64,000 nucleotides of DNA from Haladaptatus litoreus. Its GTDB lineage: Archaea; Halobacteriota; Halobacteria; Halobacteriales; Haladaptataceae. The stretch lies in NCBI RefSeq assembly GCF_900156425.1, contig NZ_FTNO01000004.1, positions 124,001 to 188,000 of the forward strand, read 5' to 3'. The notes under the pieces are model-generated. The model was not told the origin of the DNA. It worked only from the letters and a program-made list of their open reading frames with translations, and did no database searches. Position numbers and translations under genes: made by a program. The first letter of the stretch is position 1; every line of letters begins with the position of its first letter. This document shows, in pieces, positions 56,505 through 64,000 of this stretch.

Positions 56505-56974
56505 TACAGTTGTTCATTAATCTCTATGTCTTATATAATTTGCTACTAGAACACATTTCTTTGATGAGTAGAATCCATGGAACATATACAGTAGTAATAT
56601 CCCTCGTTATGCTACTTCGATTCTCGAGTTAGTTGAGTCGCCAATTAGAGTCACGTAAAATGTGGTCCTTTCTATTCCAACAGTTTCTTGACTCCACACC
56701 TATCCATCTCCGCAGTCATTTCATTTACTGTTGGTAGTCATACCGGCGAACGCGACCGGTGGGCAGGGAAATAAGCGCCGGTGTGTATTGTACTACCTGT
56801 TCAGCCGTCTCTGTACAGCCAGTAGTTAAGTGGCATCGACTCAAGCTGATCGAGTCACTCGAGCATGGTTGTTATTTTCACTATTTATTACGACGTTTAA
56901 AATATACGACTAATTAACATGGTTTGCTACCCCAGTATTTATTAAAGCTTACGTCAAATTTCTCATATACGAAA
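56505..56974. promoter_or_regulatory. Divergent promoter region between transporter and sulfatase operons
   Basis: No gene was recognised. The 470 bases are AT-rich with TATA-like stretches near both ends (TTATATAATTTG beside the minus-strand start, ACGAAAATG just before the plus-strand start). Control of both operons from here is likely but no operator is certain. Confidence 0.4.
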
Positions 56975-57178
56975 ATGATCGAATACTGCTTGAGCAACAT
57001 CGACGAGGAAGTTCGGTGTCAGCTAAACCACGCAGATGTAGAGACGACCGAATACACTTGCTTAGAACACTGTGGAATCTGTTACGCACGTCCGTTTCTG
57101 CTGGCCGATGGGCGAATTAAGGAAGGTCAGAATCACGAGGAGATATTCAACAATCTCGAGAAAGTCGAGGTGGAATAG
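56975..57178 (+). CDS. DUF1450 (YuzB-like) small Cys-rich protein
   Basis: This 67-residue protein matches the DUF1450/UPF0349 family: MIEYCLSNIDEEV at the start, then TEYTCLEHCGICYARPFLL, and a helical end with EEIFNNL. The four Cys residues and the His in CLEHCGIC resemble a metal or redox site, though no member has a settled function. Its stop codon and the sulfatase's ATG touch (TAGATG), so the two should be made together. A role in supplying metal, sulfur or redox for the sulfatase, for example its Cys-to-formylglycine change, is speculative. The ATG at 56975 is preferred over one at 56924. Confidence 0.8.
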   Translation: MIEYCLSNIDEEVRCQLNHADVETTEYTCLEHCGICYARPFLLADGRIKEGQNHEEIFNNLEKVEVE

Positions 57179-58711
57179 ATGAACGTACTGTTCATCTCAA
57201 TCGATAGCCTTCGACGTGATTTTCTTAATACATATCGTGAGACTCCTGCTGTCGTTGACTACGACATTAATACCGAAAATCTCGACCGATTTGCTCAAAA
57301 GGCGACCGTATTCGATACCCACTACGCCGGTAGCTTACCCTGTATGCCTGCTCGTCGAGAATGGCAGACAGGGATACAAGAGTTTCTTTGGCGACCCTGG
57401 GGGCCGATCGAACCGTTCGATACGCCGCTCCCCCAGGCTCTCAGGGAGAACGGAACGCTAACTCAATTGATCACCGACCACTATCACTATTTTCAGCATG
57501 GGAGCAACGGCTACTACGAGGATTACAATGGATTCTCATTCATCCGTGGTCACGAAATCGATGCATGGCAGACAGCACCACGTGAGCCAGATGAGCAGTT
57601 GAGTGAACAGCTCTCTGATGCGGGAACCGACCATCCTGATTCGCTTCGATTCATCAATCGTATTCAGTACGCACGGAACGTAGCTTCGTTTGACTCCGAA
57701 GCGGACTTCTTTGCTCCAAAGGTGTTCTCGAAAGTTTCCAACTGGCTTGAACGTAACCGCGACTGGGATTCGTGGTATCTCAACGTCGATAGCTTCGATG
57801 TTCATGAGCCGTTCCACTGTCCAGAACCATACGCATCGATGTACACGGATGAAGATCCACAAGATAGTGACATACCGGTTTGGCCTCACTACGGCCGAGT
57901 TGACGAAGGCCAGAGCGCGCTCACAGACCGTGAGCTCGACTTTGTACGCTCTCAATTCGCCGGCAAGGTGACGATGGCTGACCGATGGTTTGGAAGAGTG
58001 CTCGACACACTTGATGAACAAAACCTGTGGGATGAGACGATGGTGGTTGTCACCTCTGATCACGGATTCCTCCTCGGCGATCATGGTTGGGTTGGGAAAA
58101 ATGACTCGCCACTGTACGATGTGCTTGCAAGGACACCACTCATGATTTGGCACCCTGATAGTCCACGGATGGGTGACCGGATTTCAGCACTCACTTCAGC
58201 CGTCGATCTTTACGCGACAGTTCTCGACGCCTTTGACGTTGACATTCCGGTACAAACCCACAGTAGGAATCTACTGCCATTACTGATGGACGAAACGGAT
58301 CACCATCGTGACTGGGCACTGTACGGATATTGGGGTGCGTCTGTAAACGTTACTGATGGCACGTATACCTATCACCATCCGTGTAATGCCGACATTCCCA
58401 CGGACTGCTACTCAACATCGATGATGAACTCACGCTCATGGTTTACACCAGTCACACCGAAACGAGACGCAGATGTCGGCTCATACCTCCCATACACCGA
58501 GTCACCAGTATGGCGGTATGCCGGAAAATCGTACGAACAGCATACTCGACCGTTGCTATACAATGTACAGAACGATTCGCGGCAACAGACGAATCTCGCT
58601 GGTGATTCGATTCAAGTAGAAACTGAAATGCGTGAGTTGTTGCACAAGGCAATGGCTGAACTTGGGGCTCCAAAATCACAGTACCACCGGCTGGGAATCA
58701 CGTCGGATTGA
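57179..58711 (+). CDS. Third sulfatase, Cys-type
   Basis: This 510-residue sulfatase starts MNVLFISIDSLRRDF, with the first metal-binding Asp residues at 9 and 14. The formylglycine site is CMPAR at residues 55-59. The second metal block is VTSDHGFLLGDHG. The sequence between is longer and more divergent than in the sulfatase at 34914, so it probably takes another sulfate position. No signal peptide means it is cytoplasmic. It is coupled to the DUF1450 gene. The gene ends 30 bases from a convergent GNAT gene. Confidence 0.88.
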   Translation: MNVLFISIDSLRRDFLNTYRETPAVVDYDINTENLDRFAQKATVFDTHYAGSLPCMPARREWQTGIQEFLWRPWGPIEPFDTPLPQALRENGTLTQLITDHYHYFQHGSNGYYEDYNGFSFIRGHEIDAWQTAPREPDEQLSEQLSDAGTDHPDSLRFINRIQYARNVASFDSEADFFAPKVFSKVSNWLERNRDWDSWYLNVDSFDVHEPFHCPEPYASMYTDEDPQDSDIPVWPHYGRVDEGQSALTDRELDFVRSQFAGKVTMADRWFGRVLDTLDEQNLWDETMVVVTSDHGFLLGDHGWVGKNDSPLYDVLARTPLMIWHPDSPRMGDRISALTSAVDLYATVLDAFDVDIPVQTHSRNLLPLLMDETDHHRDWALYGYWGASVNVTDGTYTYHHPCNADIPTDCYSTSMMNSRSWFTPVTPKRDADVGSYLPYTESPVWRYAGKSYEQHTRPLLYNVQNDSRQQTNLAGDSIQVETEMRELLHKAMAELGAPKSQYHRLGITSD

Positions 58712-58741
58712 TTGTATGGCGTATTTCTGAATGAGAGGAAC

Positions 58742-59887
58742 TCACACTTGCTCAGTTTTCCAGATGAAGAACTCCAGAGGCATCACCGCTGCTAAAAACG
58801 GGTACCGATCTTTGAGTTCTCGCTGTCGATCGTGAAACCCAAACAGAAGTGCAACCATATCTTGGCGGGTTAGTTGGAGTTCGGGTTCATCGGTAACTGC
58901 GTTGGTCTCGACGTGGTTCTGCGAATATGAAATTCGAACAGCATCATCTGTATCCTGGATACCGAGTGTGAGCGTCCCGTCTCCTTCAACATCAAACGTT
59001 TTCCATCGACGCTCCATTTGCCCGCTAAAGCGGTCTAGCGTTGCCTCTAAATCACAGATTTTCACGTTCCGATGATTGTTTAGGCTCCACACACGGCTGT
59101 GCCGACGGAAGGTTGTATTCAGGGGATGTCGGGGTGGAGTAACTACTTTGAGGTTGTTGATGTCATAGGATCCAAAGATGTATGCCAGCAGGGTTTCGAT
59201 ACCCCGCTCGGAACCACCAAACTCGGAAATCGTCCGCGAACGACTTTCACGAGAGAGACTCACGTATGCAGCGTCGTCATCATGCATGTACAGGAGCGTT
59301 TCAAGACCACGTTGCCCGAACACGGTGCAACTTTCTTCGAGACTCCGCTTCACTCGATATATTTCTTCGCTGTGAAGTCCGCGAAGGAACGTGAGTTGTT
59401 CGTCGCTGCCGGTATAGGTCGCGATACGGTCAGGATCGAGGTCAGTCCCGGAAAAGGAGCGGTCGTGAATCTTGTATTGGAACTCCCGACCAGCCGCTTC
59501 CCAGCCGAAGTGACTGTATCGTTGTCTATTCCCACTCAACTCAGCAAGTGGAACTCCCTGTTCTTCCATTCTGTCGAACCAAAACTCGAGTAGCTGACTC
59601 ATATATCCGTTCCCTCGATGTCGGCGATGGGTTGCGACACCTCCGAAACCCCAACATTCGATCTTCTCGTCTCCAATCACCAGCGTCTGTGGGAAAGCGC
59701 CTACATGGCTGATGATTTGCCCATCGACTCGGATAATTGCATGATTGTCTATCCGAGAGCAGTCATAGCTATACGGGAGCCGGGCAGCCATGCCGCCTTG
59801 TTCGTAACTGAAATATCGGTCGAGAAGTTCCATCATTTCAGGAAATTCTTCCGTAGTTGCGAATCGAGGGCCATCAATGTCAGTCAT
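58742..59887 (-). CDS. GNAT N-acetyltransferase with SCP2-like C-terminus (Eis-type)
   Basis: This 381-residue protein has an N-terminal GNAT domain with the acetyl-CoA loop RRHRGNGYMSQLL. A second acetyltransferase-like half follows, and the C-terminal 100 residues resemble an SCP2-like fold (GDGTLTLGIQDTDDAV, then LTRQDMVALLFG). This triple plan is that of the Eis family. Eis-like proteins acetylate amines and lysine side chains. In this locus it might act on an amino sugar, but nothing confirms that. It is convergent with the sulfatase gene and divergent from the oxidoreductase at 60040. Confidence 0.75.
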   Translation of the reverse strand: MTDIDGPRFATTEEFPEMMELLDRYFSYEQGGMAARLPYSYDCSRIDNHAIIRVDGQIISHVGAFPQTLVIGDEKIECWGFGGVATHRRHRGNGYMSQLLEFWFDRMEEQGVPLAELSGNRQRYSHFGWEAAGREFQYKIHDRSFSGTDLDPDRIATYTGSDEQLTFLRGLHSEEIYRVKRSLEESCTVFGQRGLETLLYMHDDDAAYVSLSRESRSRTISEFGGSERGIETLLAYIFGSYDINNLKVVTPPRHPLNTTFRRHSRVWSLNNHRNVKICDLEATLDRFSGQMERRWKTFDVEGDGTLTLGIQDTDDAVRISYSQNHVETNAVTDEPELQLTRQDMVALLFGFHDRQRELKDRYPFLAAVMPLEFFIWKTEQV

Positions 59888-60039
59888 TGTTCGTTGGTCG
59901 TAAATAGTGATTTTAGTACAAAAGCTTTGTTAACAATGCTCTCGCACCGTCATTAAATACATTTGTCACGACAGTCATCGAAACGTCCTTTCGGCGACGG
60001 CGGTAAATTTAATTCGCCTCGTTACGAGGAACTACCACA

Positions 60040-61008
60040 ATGGACGTTGCATGTATTGGTGCCGGAGTAATGGCATCACGTCTCCTCGAAGCAGTAGACG
60101 ACATCGACGACTGTACCCTCGTTGCAGTCTGTGACATCGATGAAAACAAAGCAAAAGAAGAAGCAGAGCCCCGAAATGCATTGGTTTATACCGATCATGA
60201 GTCGATGTTCGCGGGACTGGAGTTGGATGCACTAATCATTGCGATACCATCATTCGCTCACACCGACCAAGCAATCAAAGCCGCACAACAAGACATCGAT
60301 TTGTTCGTCGAAAAACCCGTTGCACGGAGAAAGGAGAAGGCCCAGGAGATACGAGACGCCATCGAAACGACCGGAGTCCTTTCTCAGACTGGATATCTCT
60401 TCAGATATGCGGATATCACAGAGCGTGCGAAAGAACTCATTGGTAACCGGACGATTGGACTGATGGAAGGACGATACTGGGGCACAATTCCTGGTCGTCC
60501 ATGGGGACAGAAGAAGGAGAACTCCGGCGGGGGGAACGTCCAACTTTCGACGCATCTATTCGACATCATGCGCTATTTTGGTGGAGAGGTACGCTCCATA
60601 GCCACATACGGGAACCAGCGGGTACGAGACGAAATAGATTTTGAGGATGTGAACTCCTCCAGTATGGAACACGTGAATGGAACCATTAGCCATGTCTCGA
60701 CCAGCTGCATTACACCCGTCCGAACTGACGTCAATCTGATTGGTGACGGGTTCAGGCTCCAACTCGACTACAGCGCGGGGATGCTGTCGGGAGAAGTTGA
60801 CGGTGAGCCGATTCAGTACGATGGAGAGAATACGAATCATGCTATTACCAAAGAAGTTCGGACATTCGTGGACGCGGTCAAAGAAGATGATCCAAGCTAC
60901 ATTCGGACCGACTATGCAGACGGTACGAAAACGCTCGAACTTACACTCGCAGCGAATGAGTCTCTGGAGACCGGCAACCCCGTAGTTCTCCATGACCGTC
61001 TTCCCTGA
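60040..61008 (+). CDS. Gfo/Idh/MocA-family sugar oxidoreductase
   Basis: This 322-residue NAD(P)-dependent oxidoreductase begins with a Rossmann fold (MDVACIGAGVMASRLLEAV, then VAVCDIDENKA). The family EKP motif with its catalytic-region Lys is VEKPVARR, and later HLFDIMRYFGG lies in the C-terminal alpha/beta domain. Such enzymes oxidise or reduce hydroxyls of sugars and sugar acids. It is in the sugar-processing end of the locus. A TATA-like TAAATTTAATTCG lies about 25-30 bases before the start. It is convergent with the next oxidoreductase. Confidence 0.88.
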   Translation: MDVACIGAGVMASRLLEAVDDIDDCTLVAVCDIDENKAKEEAEPRNALVYTDHESMFAGLELDALIIAIPSFAHTDQAIKAAQQDIDLFVEKPVARRKEKAQEIRDAIETTGVLSQTGYLFRYADITERAKELIGNRTIGLMEGRYWGTIPGRPWGQKKENSGGGNVQLSTHLFDIMRYFGGEVRSIATYGNQRVRDEIDFEDVNSSSMEHVNGTISHVSTSCITPVRTDVNLIGDGFRLQLDYSAGMLSGEVDGEPIQYDGENTNHAITKEVRTFVDAVKEDDPSYIRTDYADGTKTLELTLAANESLETGNPVVLHDRLP

Positions 61009-61072
61009 AGATTTGACCGCAATTCTCCCCTGGGAGAAGCTGAAGGCAATAAACCCCCACCAGTGTTGTAAA

Positions 61073-61963
61073 TCAGTAGTATGGTTCGTACTCCGCGAGA
61101 AATGCATCTCCATCCCGGCATATCTCGGTGAGTACATCGCTATCAGGAGTGACTTTTTGACCAGTTTCGATAGCTGCTTCGGTACCTAAGAGTAATGTCG
61201 CCGAATCGATGAGCCGCTGGGTGTCATCGCGTTCGCCCGTCACGACTGCGTGAAACGAGTCGATGAATGGGGCGTACATTTTTTCAAGCGAATCTTCGCT
61301 GCTCTCAATTTCGATGACACGTGTCTGTTTGCCAATATCCAACAGTCCAAACGTTGCGTCTGCTGGACATCCGTCGAATTGAAGAGTCGCATGCGTGGCG
61401 TTCTCAAAACCAATATCGACCAGTGTCCCACCTGAATCGGATGGCTGTATTTCAGTCCAGTTCGAGCTGGCAAAGAGGCGAACGGTGTCAATTAGATGAA
61501 CTCGATAATAGAAATAGTCGTTGTAGCCCGCTCCAAAGAGTGTTCGACCCATCTCTCCGTGTGGAAGGGAAGCAATCGTCGGGTGAAACGGGACAGCAGA
61601 ACCACCGAATAATGGGGCTTGCTGAGCCGCAGATTCGATTGCCGTAATATCCTCATACTGTCCAGCCAGTGGCTTGTCAATAAACGTTGGGATACCTGCT
61701 TCGAGAAATCGAGTTGCAAGTGGACGGTGAGTCTCCCAATTGACTGTGAGTACCATCGCTGCATCGATGTGTGGAACCATCTCATCCAGATTATGAAAAT
61801 GGAGCGCATCGTATTTCGAAGCAAATGTTTCCGTGTATGCTCGATCGCGAACCGAATTGGTATCCCAGACCCCGTTTATCGTCATTTTGTGGCTTTCGTC
61901 AATGACTTGCGCAAATGCCTCTGCGTGGCTCGTGTCGAGCCCAATAATACCGATGTCTAGCAT
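61073..61963 (-). CDS. Gfo/Idh/MocA-family oxidoreductase, GLDTSH type
   Basis: The 296-residue protein starts MLDIGIIGLDTSHAEAF, the diverged nucleotide-binding loop of one Gfo/Idh/MocA subgroup. The EKP-like motif is changed to DKPLA, which keeps the Lys. The C-terminal domain includes FYYRVHLIDTVRLF. It is shorter than its neighbours. The substrate is unknown; in other bacteria this subgroup occurs beside sugar isomerases in sugar-catabolic clusters, consistent with the setting here. It reads toward the oxidoreductase at 60040. Confidence 0.8.
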   Translation of the reverse strand: MLDIGIIGLDTSHAEAFAQVIDESHKMTINGVWDTNSVRDRAYTETFASKYDALHFHNLDEMVPHIDAAMVLTVNWETHRPLATRFLEAGIPTFIDKPLAGQYEDITAIESAAQQAPLFGGSAVPFHPTIASLPHGEMGRTLFGAGYNDYFYYRVHLIDTVRLFASSNWTEIQPSDSGGTLVDIGFENATHATLQFDGCPADATFGLLDIGKQTRVIEIESSEDSLEKMYAPFIDSFHAVVTGERDDTQRLIDSATLLLGTEAAIETGQKVTPDSDVLTEICRDGDAFLAEYEPYY

Positions 61964-62075
61964 GTCTGTAGTCTTATCTCACAAGATGAGGATATAAAAC
62001 TCACCTTTGACAAAATAATATGTCACACTAATTATAAGAAGATTGAAATATCTATACAAAAATCAATGAGTACCA

Positions 62076-63143
62076 ATGACCCACACAAGGGTAGCATTTA
62101 TCGGTACTGGCCCAGACCCTGAGAATCCGGATTGGGGAACAAGCGCGGCGATGGCATATCTCCATGCAGATGCCTATGACGCACTCGATAACTGTTCGCT
62201 CATCGCATGCGCGGATCTTGTTCGGAGTCACGCAGAAACGTTTGCTGATCGATTTGACATTCATGAGCAGCACGTCTATGAAGATTACATGGCCATGCTC
62301 CGCGACGTAGAACCGGACATTGTCAGCGTGTGCACACCAGTACCGACGCATGCGGATATCGTCGTCAACTGTGCCGAGAGTGAAACACTGCGTGCGATCC
62401 ATTGTGAAAAACCGATGGCAGACACGTTCGGCGATTGCAGGCGAATGGTAGACGTATGTGAGGACCACGGTATCCAGTTGACATTTAATCACCAGCGACG
62501 ATTTAGTGCCGCATATACCGAGGCAAAGCGACGCATAGAGGAAGGCGAAATCGGAACCGTCGAGCGGTTTGAAATCGGAGGGAAGAACCTCTTTGATTTC
62601 GGTAGTCATCTGATCGACGTTTGTACTGGCTTGAACAGCGAACAAAAACCAGAATGGGCACTGTGTCAAGTCGACTACAGCGTTGAAAACATCCGATACG
62701 GATCACATAACGAAAATCAGGCGCTCGCGATGTGGGAATACGATAATGGAGTTCACGCTCTTCTCTCAACGGGATCCGGAGCGGAGATGATCGATTGTTT
62801 CGTCCGCATCCACGGATCCGAAGGTACCCTCGAACTCTGGCCATCGGGTAAGCACGACATACGTATAAAACGGGATGGCGACGCAGAACCTGAGGAAATC
62901 GACTGCGAAGACGAAACGCGCCCGATTTTCGGTGCAATCGAAGATGTAATTTCGAGCCTTGACGTGGATACGCCACCAGACCTCCACGCTAAAAGCGTAC
63001 TGATAGCGAACGAAATCATCTTCGCGTGCTGGGAATCCGTTCGGCGTCGTGGTCGAGTCGAATTTCCGCTCAATATCGAAGATAATCCACTCCATGCGAT
63101 GGTCGAGTCCGGCGATCTTGATCCGAAGCCGGCCGAGGAATAA
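62076..63143 (+). CDS. Gfo/Idh/MocA-family oxidoreductase
   Basis: This 355-residue protein has a Rossmann start interrupted by a longer loop (VAFIGTGPDPENPDWG) and then SAAMAYLHADAYDALD. The EKP motif is CEKPMADTFGD, and the C-terminal domain has FEIGGKNLFDFGSHLIDV. It is about 30 residues longer than the first oxidoreductase. It precedes the isomerase gene by about 70 bases, so the two may form an operon. Oxidation or reduction of a sugar derivative released by the lyases is the expected role. Confidence 0.87.
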   Translation: MTHTRVAFIGTGPDPENPDWGTSAAMAYLHADAYDALDNCSLIACADLVRSHAETFADRFDIHEQHVYEDYMAMLRDVEPDIVSVCTPVPTHADIVVNCAESETLRAIHCEKPMADTFGDCRRMVDVCEDHGIQLTFNHQRRFSAAYTEAKRRIEEGEIGTVERFEIGGKNLFDFGSHLIDVCTGLNSEQKPEWALCQVDYSVENIRYGSHNENQALAMWEYDNGVHALLSTGSGAEMIDCFVRIHGSEGTLELWPSGKHDIRIKRDGDAEPEEIDCEDETRPIFGAIEDVISSLDVDTPPDLHAKSVLIANEIIFACWESVRRRGRVEFPLNIEDNPLHAMVESGDLDPKPAEE

Positions 63144-63210
63144 GTCCCTTCATGCATATCGCGGAAAGGTTCAAGGTAATTGATCAACCAATAATGATTG
63201 ACTGGATAAA

Positions 63211-64000
63211 ATGAAGACGACTATCTTCACCAAAGTATTCGGAGAACGGCGTTTAGACGACATCATTGATATCGCCGCAGACTGCAACTACGATGCAGTT
63301 GAGTTAATGGGTCGAGAGCCACATTTCGGCGTTGAGACCAGCGACGAACGAGCACGAGATCTCAAGACACAACTCGATGAAAACGACCTCGAGGTATCGT
63401 GCTTGGCAACCTATACGGGGAAGTATATCGGGAAAAGCGAGGAGGACTGTGAAAAAACGCTACGCAAACTGACCCGTTTCCTTGAATTGGCGGAGATCAT
63501 GGGGTGCCCGCGGATACGCCACGGGCCGGGGGGACCGCCATCTCGCAAGGCTACCGACGAAGAGTATCAAGTCGGTGCAAAGTGGATGCGCCGTGCAGCA
63601 GATGTCGCTGCTGAGTACAATACAACGCTTCTTATCGAAATTCACTCGAATAGGATTGTCGAATCAGCAACGGATGCAGAACGGATGTTGTCGCTGATCG
63701 ACCGTGATAACGTTGGAATCATCCACGATGCTGGGAACATGTATATCTCGGACGTTGAATATGGACGCAAGTCTGTTGCCCAGCTCGGAGACGCACTTCA
63801 GCACGTTCATGTCAAAGACGAGCTTCGTCGTGCTGATTCGATTTATCCGGGTTGTTTTGAGCTAGAAACAAAGCGCGGTGACGAACTGTTCGAGCCCCGC
63901 CTCCTCGGAACGGGCGAGGTTGACCATGGCCCCCTTTTTGAAGCGCTCGCTGAACGTGGCTACGATGGGTACGTTACAGCAGAGTGTCACCGACCGGCCG
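63211..64000 (+). CDS. Sugar isomerase/epimerase (TIM barrel), partial at window end
   Basis: The frame starts at MKTTIFTKVFGERRLDDI and is open to the window edge, giving 263 codons. Motifs of xylose-isomerase-like TIM barrels are visible: DAVELMGREPHFGV, RIRHGPGGP, LLIEIHSN (metal Glu), VGIIHDAGNMY (metal Asp region), HVHVKDELR and GTGEVDHGPLFEAL. The remaining C-terminal part lies outside the window. It follows the oxidoreductase at 62076 and should convert a sugar or keto-sugar in the same pathway. Such enzymes act as isomerases, 2-epimerases or dehydratases, and the sequence does not decide which. Confidence 0.85.
   Translation, partial: MKTTIFTKVFGERRLDDIIDIAADCNYDAVELMGREPHFGVETSDERARDLKTQLDENDLEVSCLATYTGKYIGKSEEDCEKTLRKLTRFLELAEIMGCPRIRHGPGGPPSRKATDEEYQVGAKWMRRAADVAAEYNTTLLIEIHSNRIVESATDAERMLSLIDRDNVGIIHDAGNMYISDVEYGRKSVAQLGDALQHVHVKDELRRADSIYPGCFELETKRGDELFEPRLLGTGEVDHGPLFEALAERGYDGYVTAECHRPA

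Overview
The window looks like haloarchaeal DNA. Proteins are acidic, core promoters resemble archaeal TATA boxes placed a short distance upstream of start codons, both ABC-transporter binding proteins carry Tat-type lipoprotein signals, and there are Bat-type HTH, TnpB and many small zinc-ribbon proteins. A ParA/partner partition pair, an ArdC-like antirestriction protein, VapBC, duplicated plasmid-type genes and decaying IS elements suggest a plasmid, megaplasmid or integrated accessory region. Genus cannot be fixed by eye.

Bases 1-17000 are an accessory zone. It holds a cytochrome P450 divergent from a Bat-like regulator, an OB-fold protein behind a GC-rich hairpin-filled leader, a GtrA membrane protein, small zinc ribbons, a probable HTH/partner module, an AbrB-PIN toxin-antitoxin pair, two near-duplicate SWIM zinc-finger genes, an archaeal ATPase with a triple 15-bp-period operator-like repeat, a TnpB gene broken by an amber codon, and an ArdC-like metallopeptidase. 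A GC-rich promoter motif (GCCCC-N4-GGGTGCGGGGC) recurs upstream of several of these genes.

Bases 17271-23352 are a complete dipeptide/oligopeptide-type ABC importer on the minus strand (binding protein, two permeases, two ATPases). Bases 23400-31000 hold a SWIM relic, an MscS channel, small regulators, a TnpB relic, an IclR relic, the partition locus with iterated AACGAACGAAACGAA-type repeats, and a transposase killed by three nonsense codons.

Bases 31241-64000 form the main discovery: a large polysaccharide-utilisation region. It contains three heparinase II/III-like lyases (one a 1396-residue Tat-exported enzyme with a carbohydrate-binding-like insertion and two PKD domains), a BNR_4 propeller protein of the ulvan-lyase type enclosed by a split LamG-like domain, three sulfatases (two Cys-type, one Ser-type), a two-domain alpha/beta-hydrolase esterase, a second oligopeptide-type ABC importer, three Gfo/Idh/MocA oxidoreductases, a GNAT enzyme, and a sugar isomerase/epimerase that runs off the window end. 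Only one lyase shows an export signal. The inferred model is that the exported lyase cuts a sulfated, uronate-containing polysaccharide outside the cell, an ABC importer takes up oligosaccharides, and desulfation, deacylation, further lysis and sugar oxidation or isomerisation occur in the cytoplasm. The substrate is not known; ulvan-like or glycosaminoglycan-like polymers are the leading guesses.
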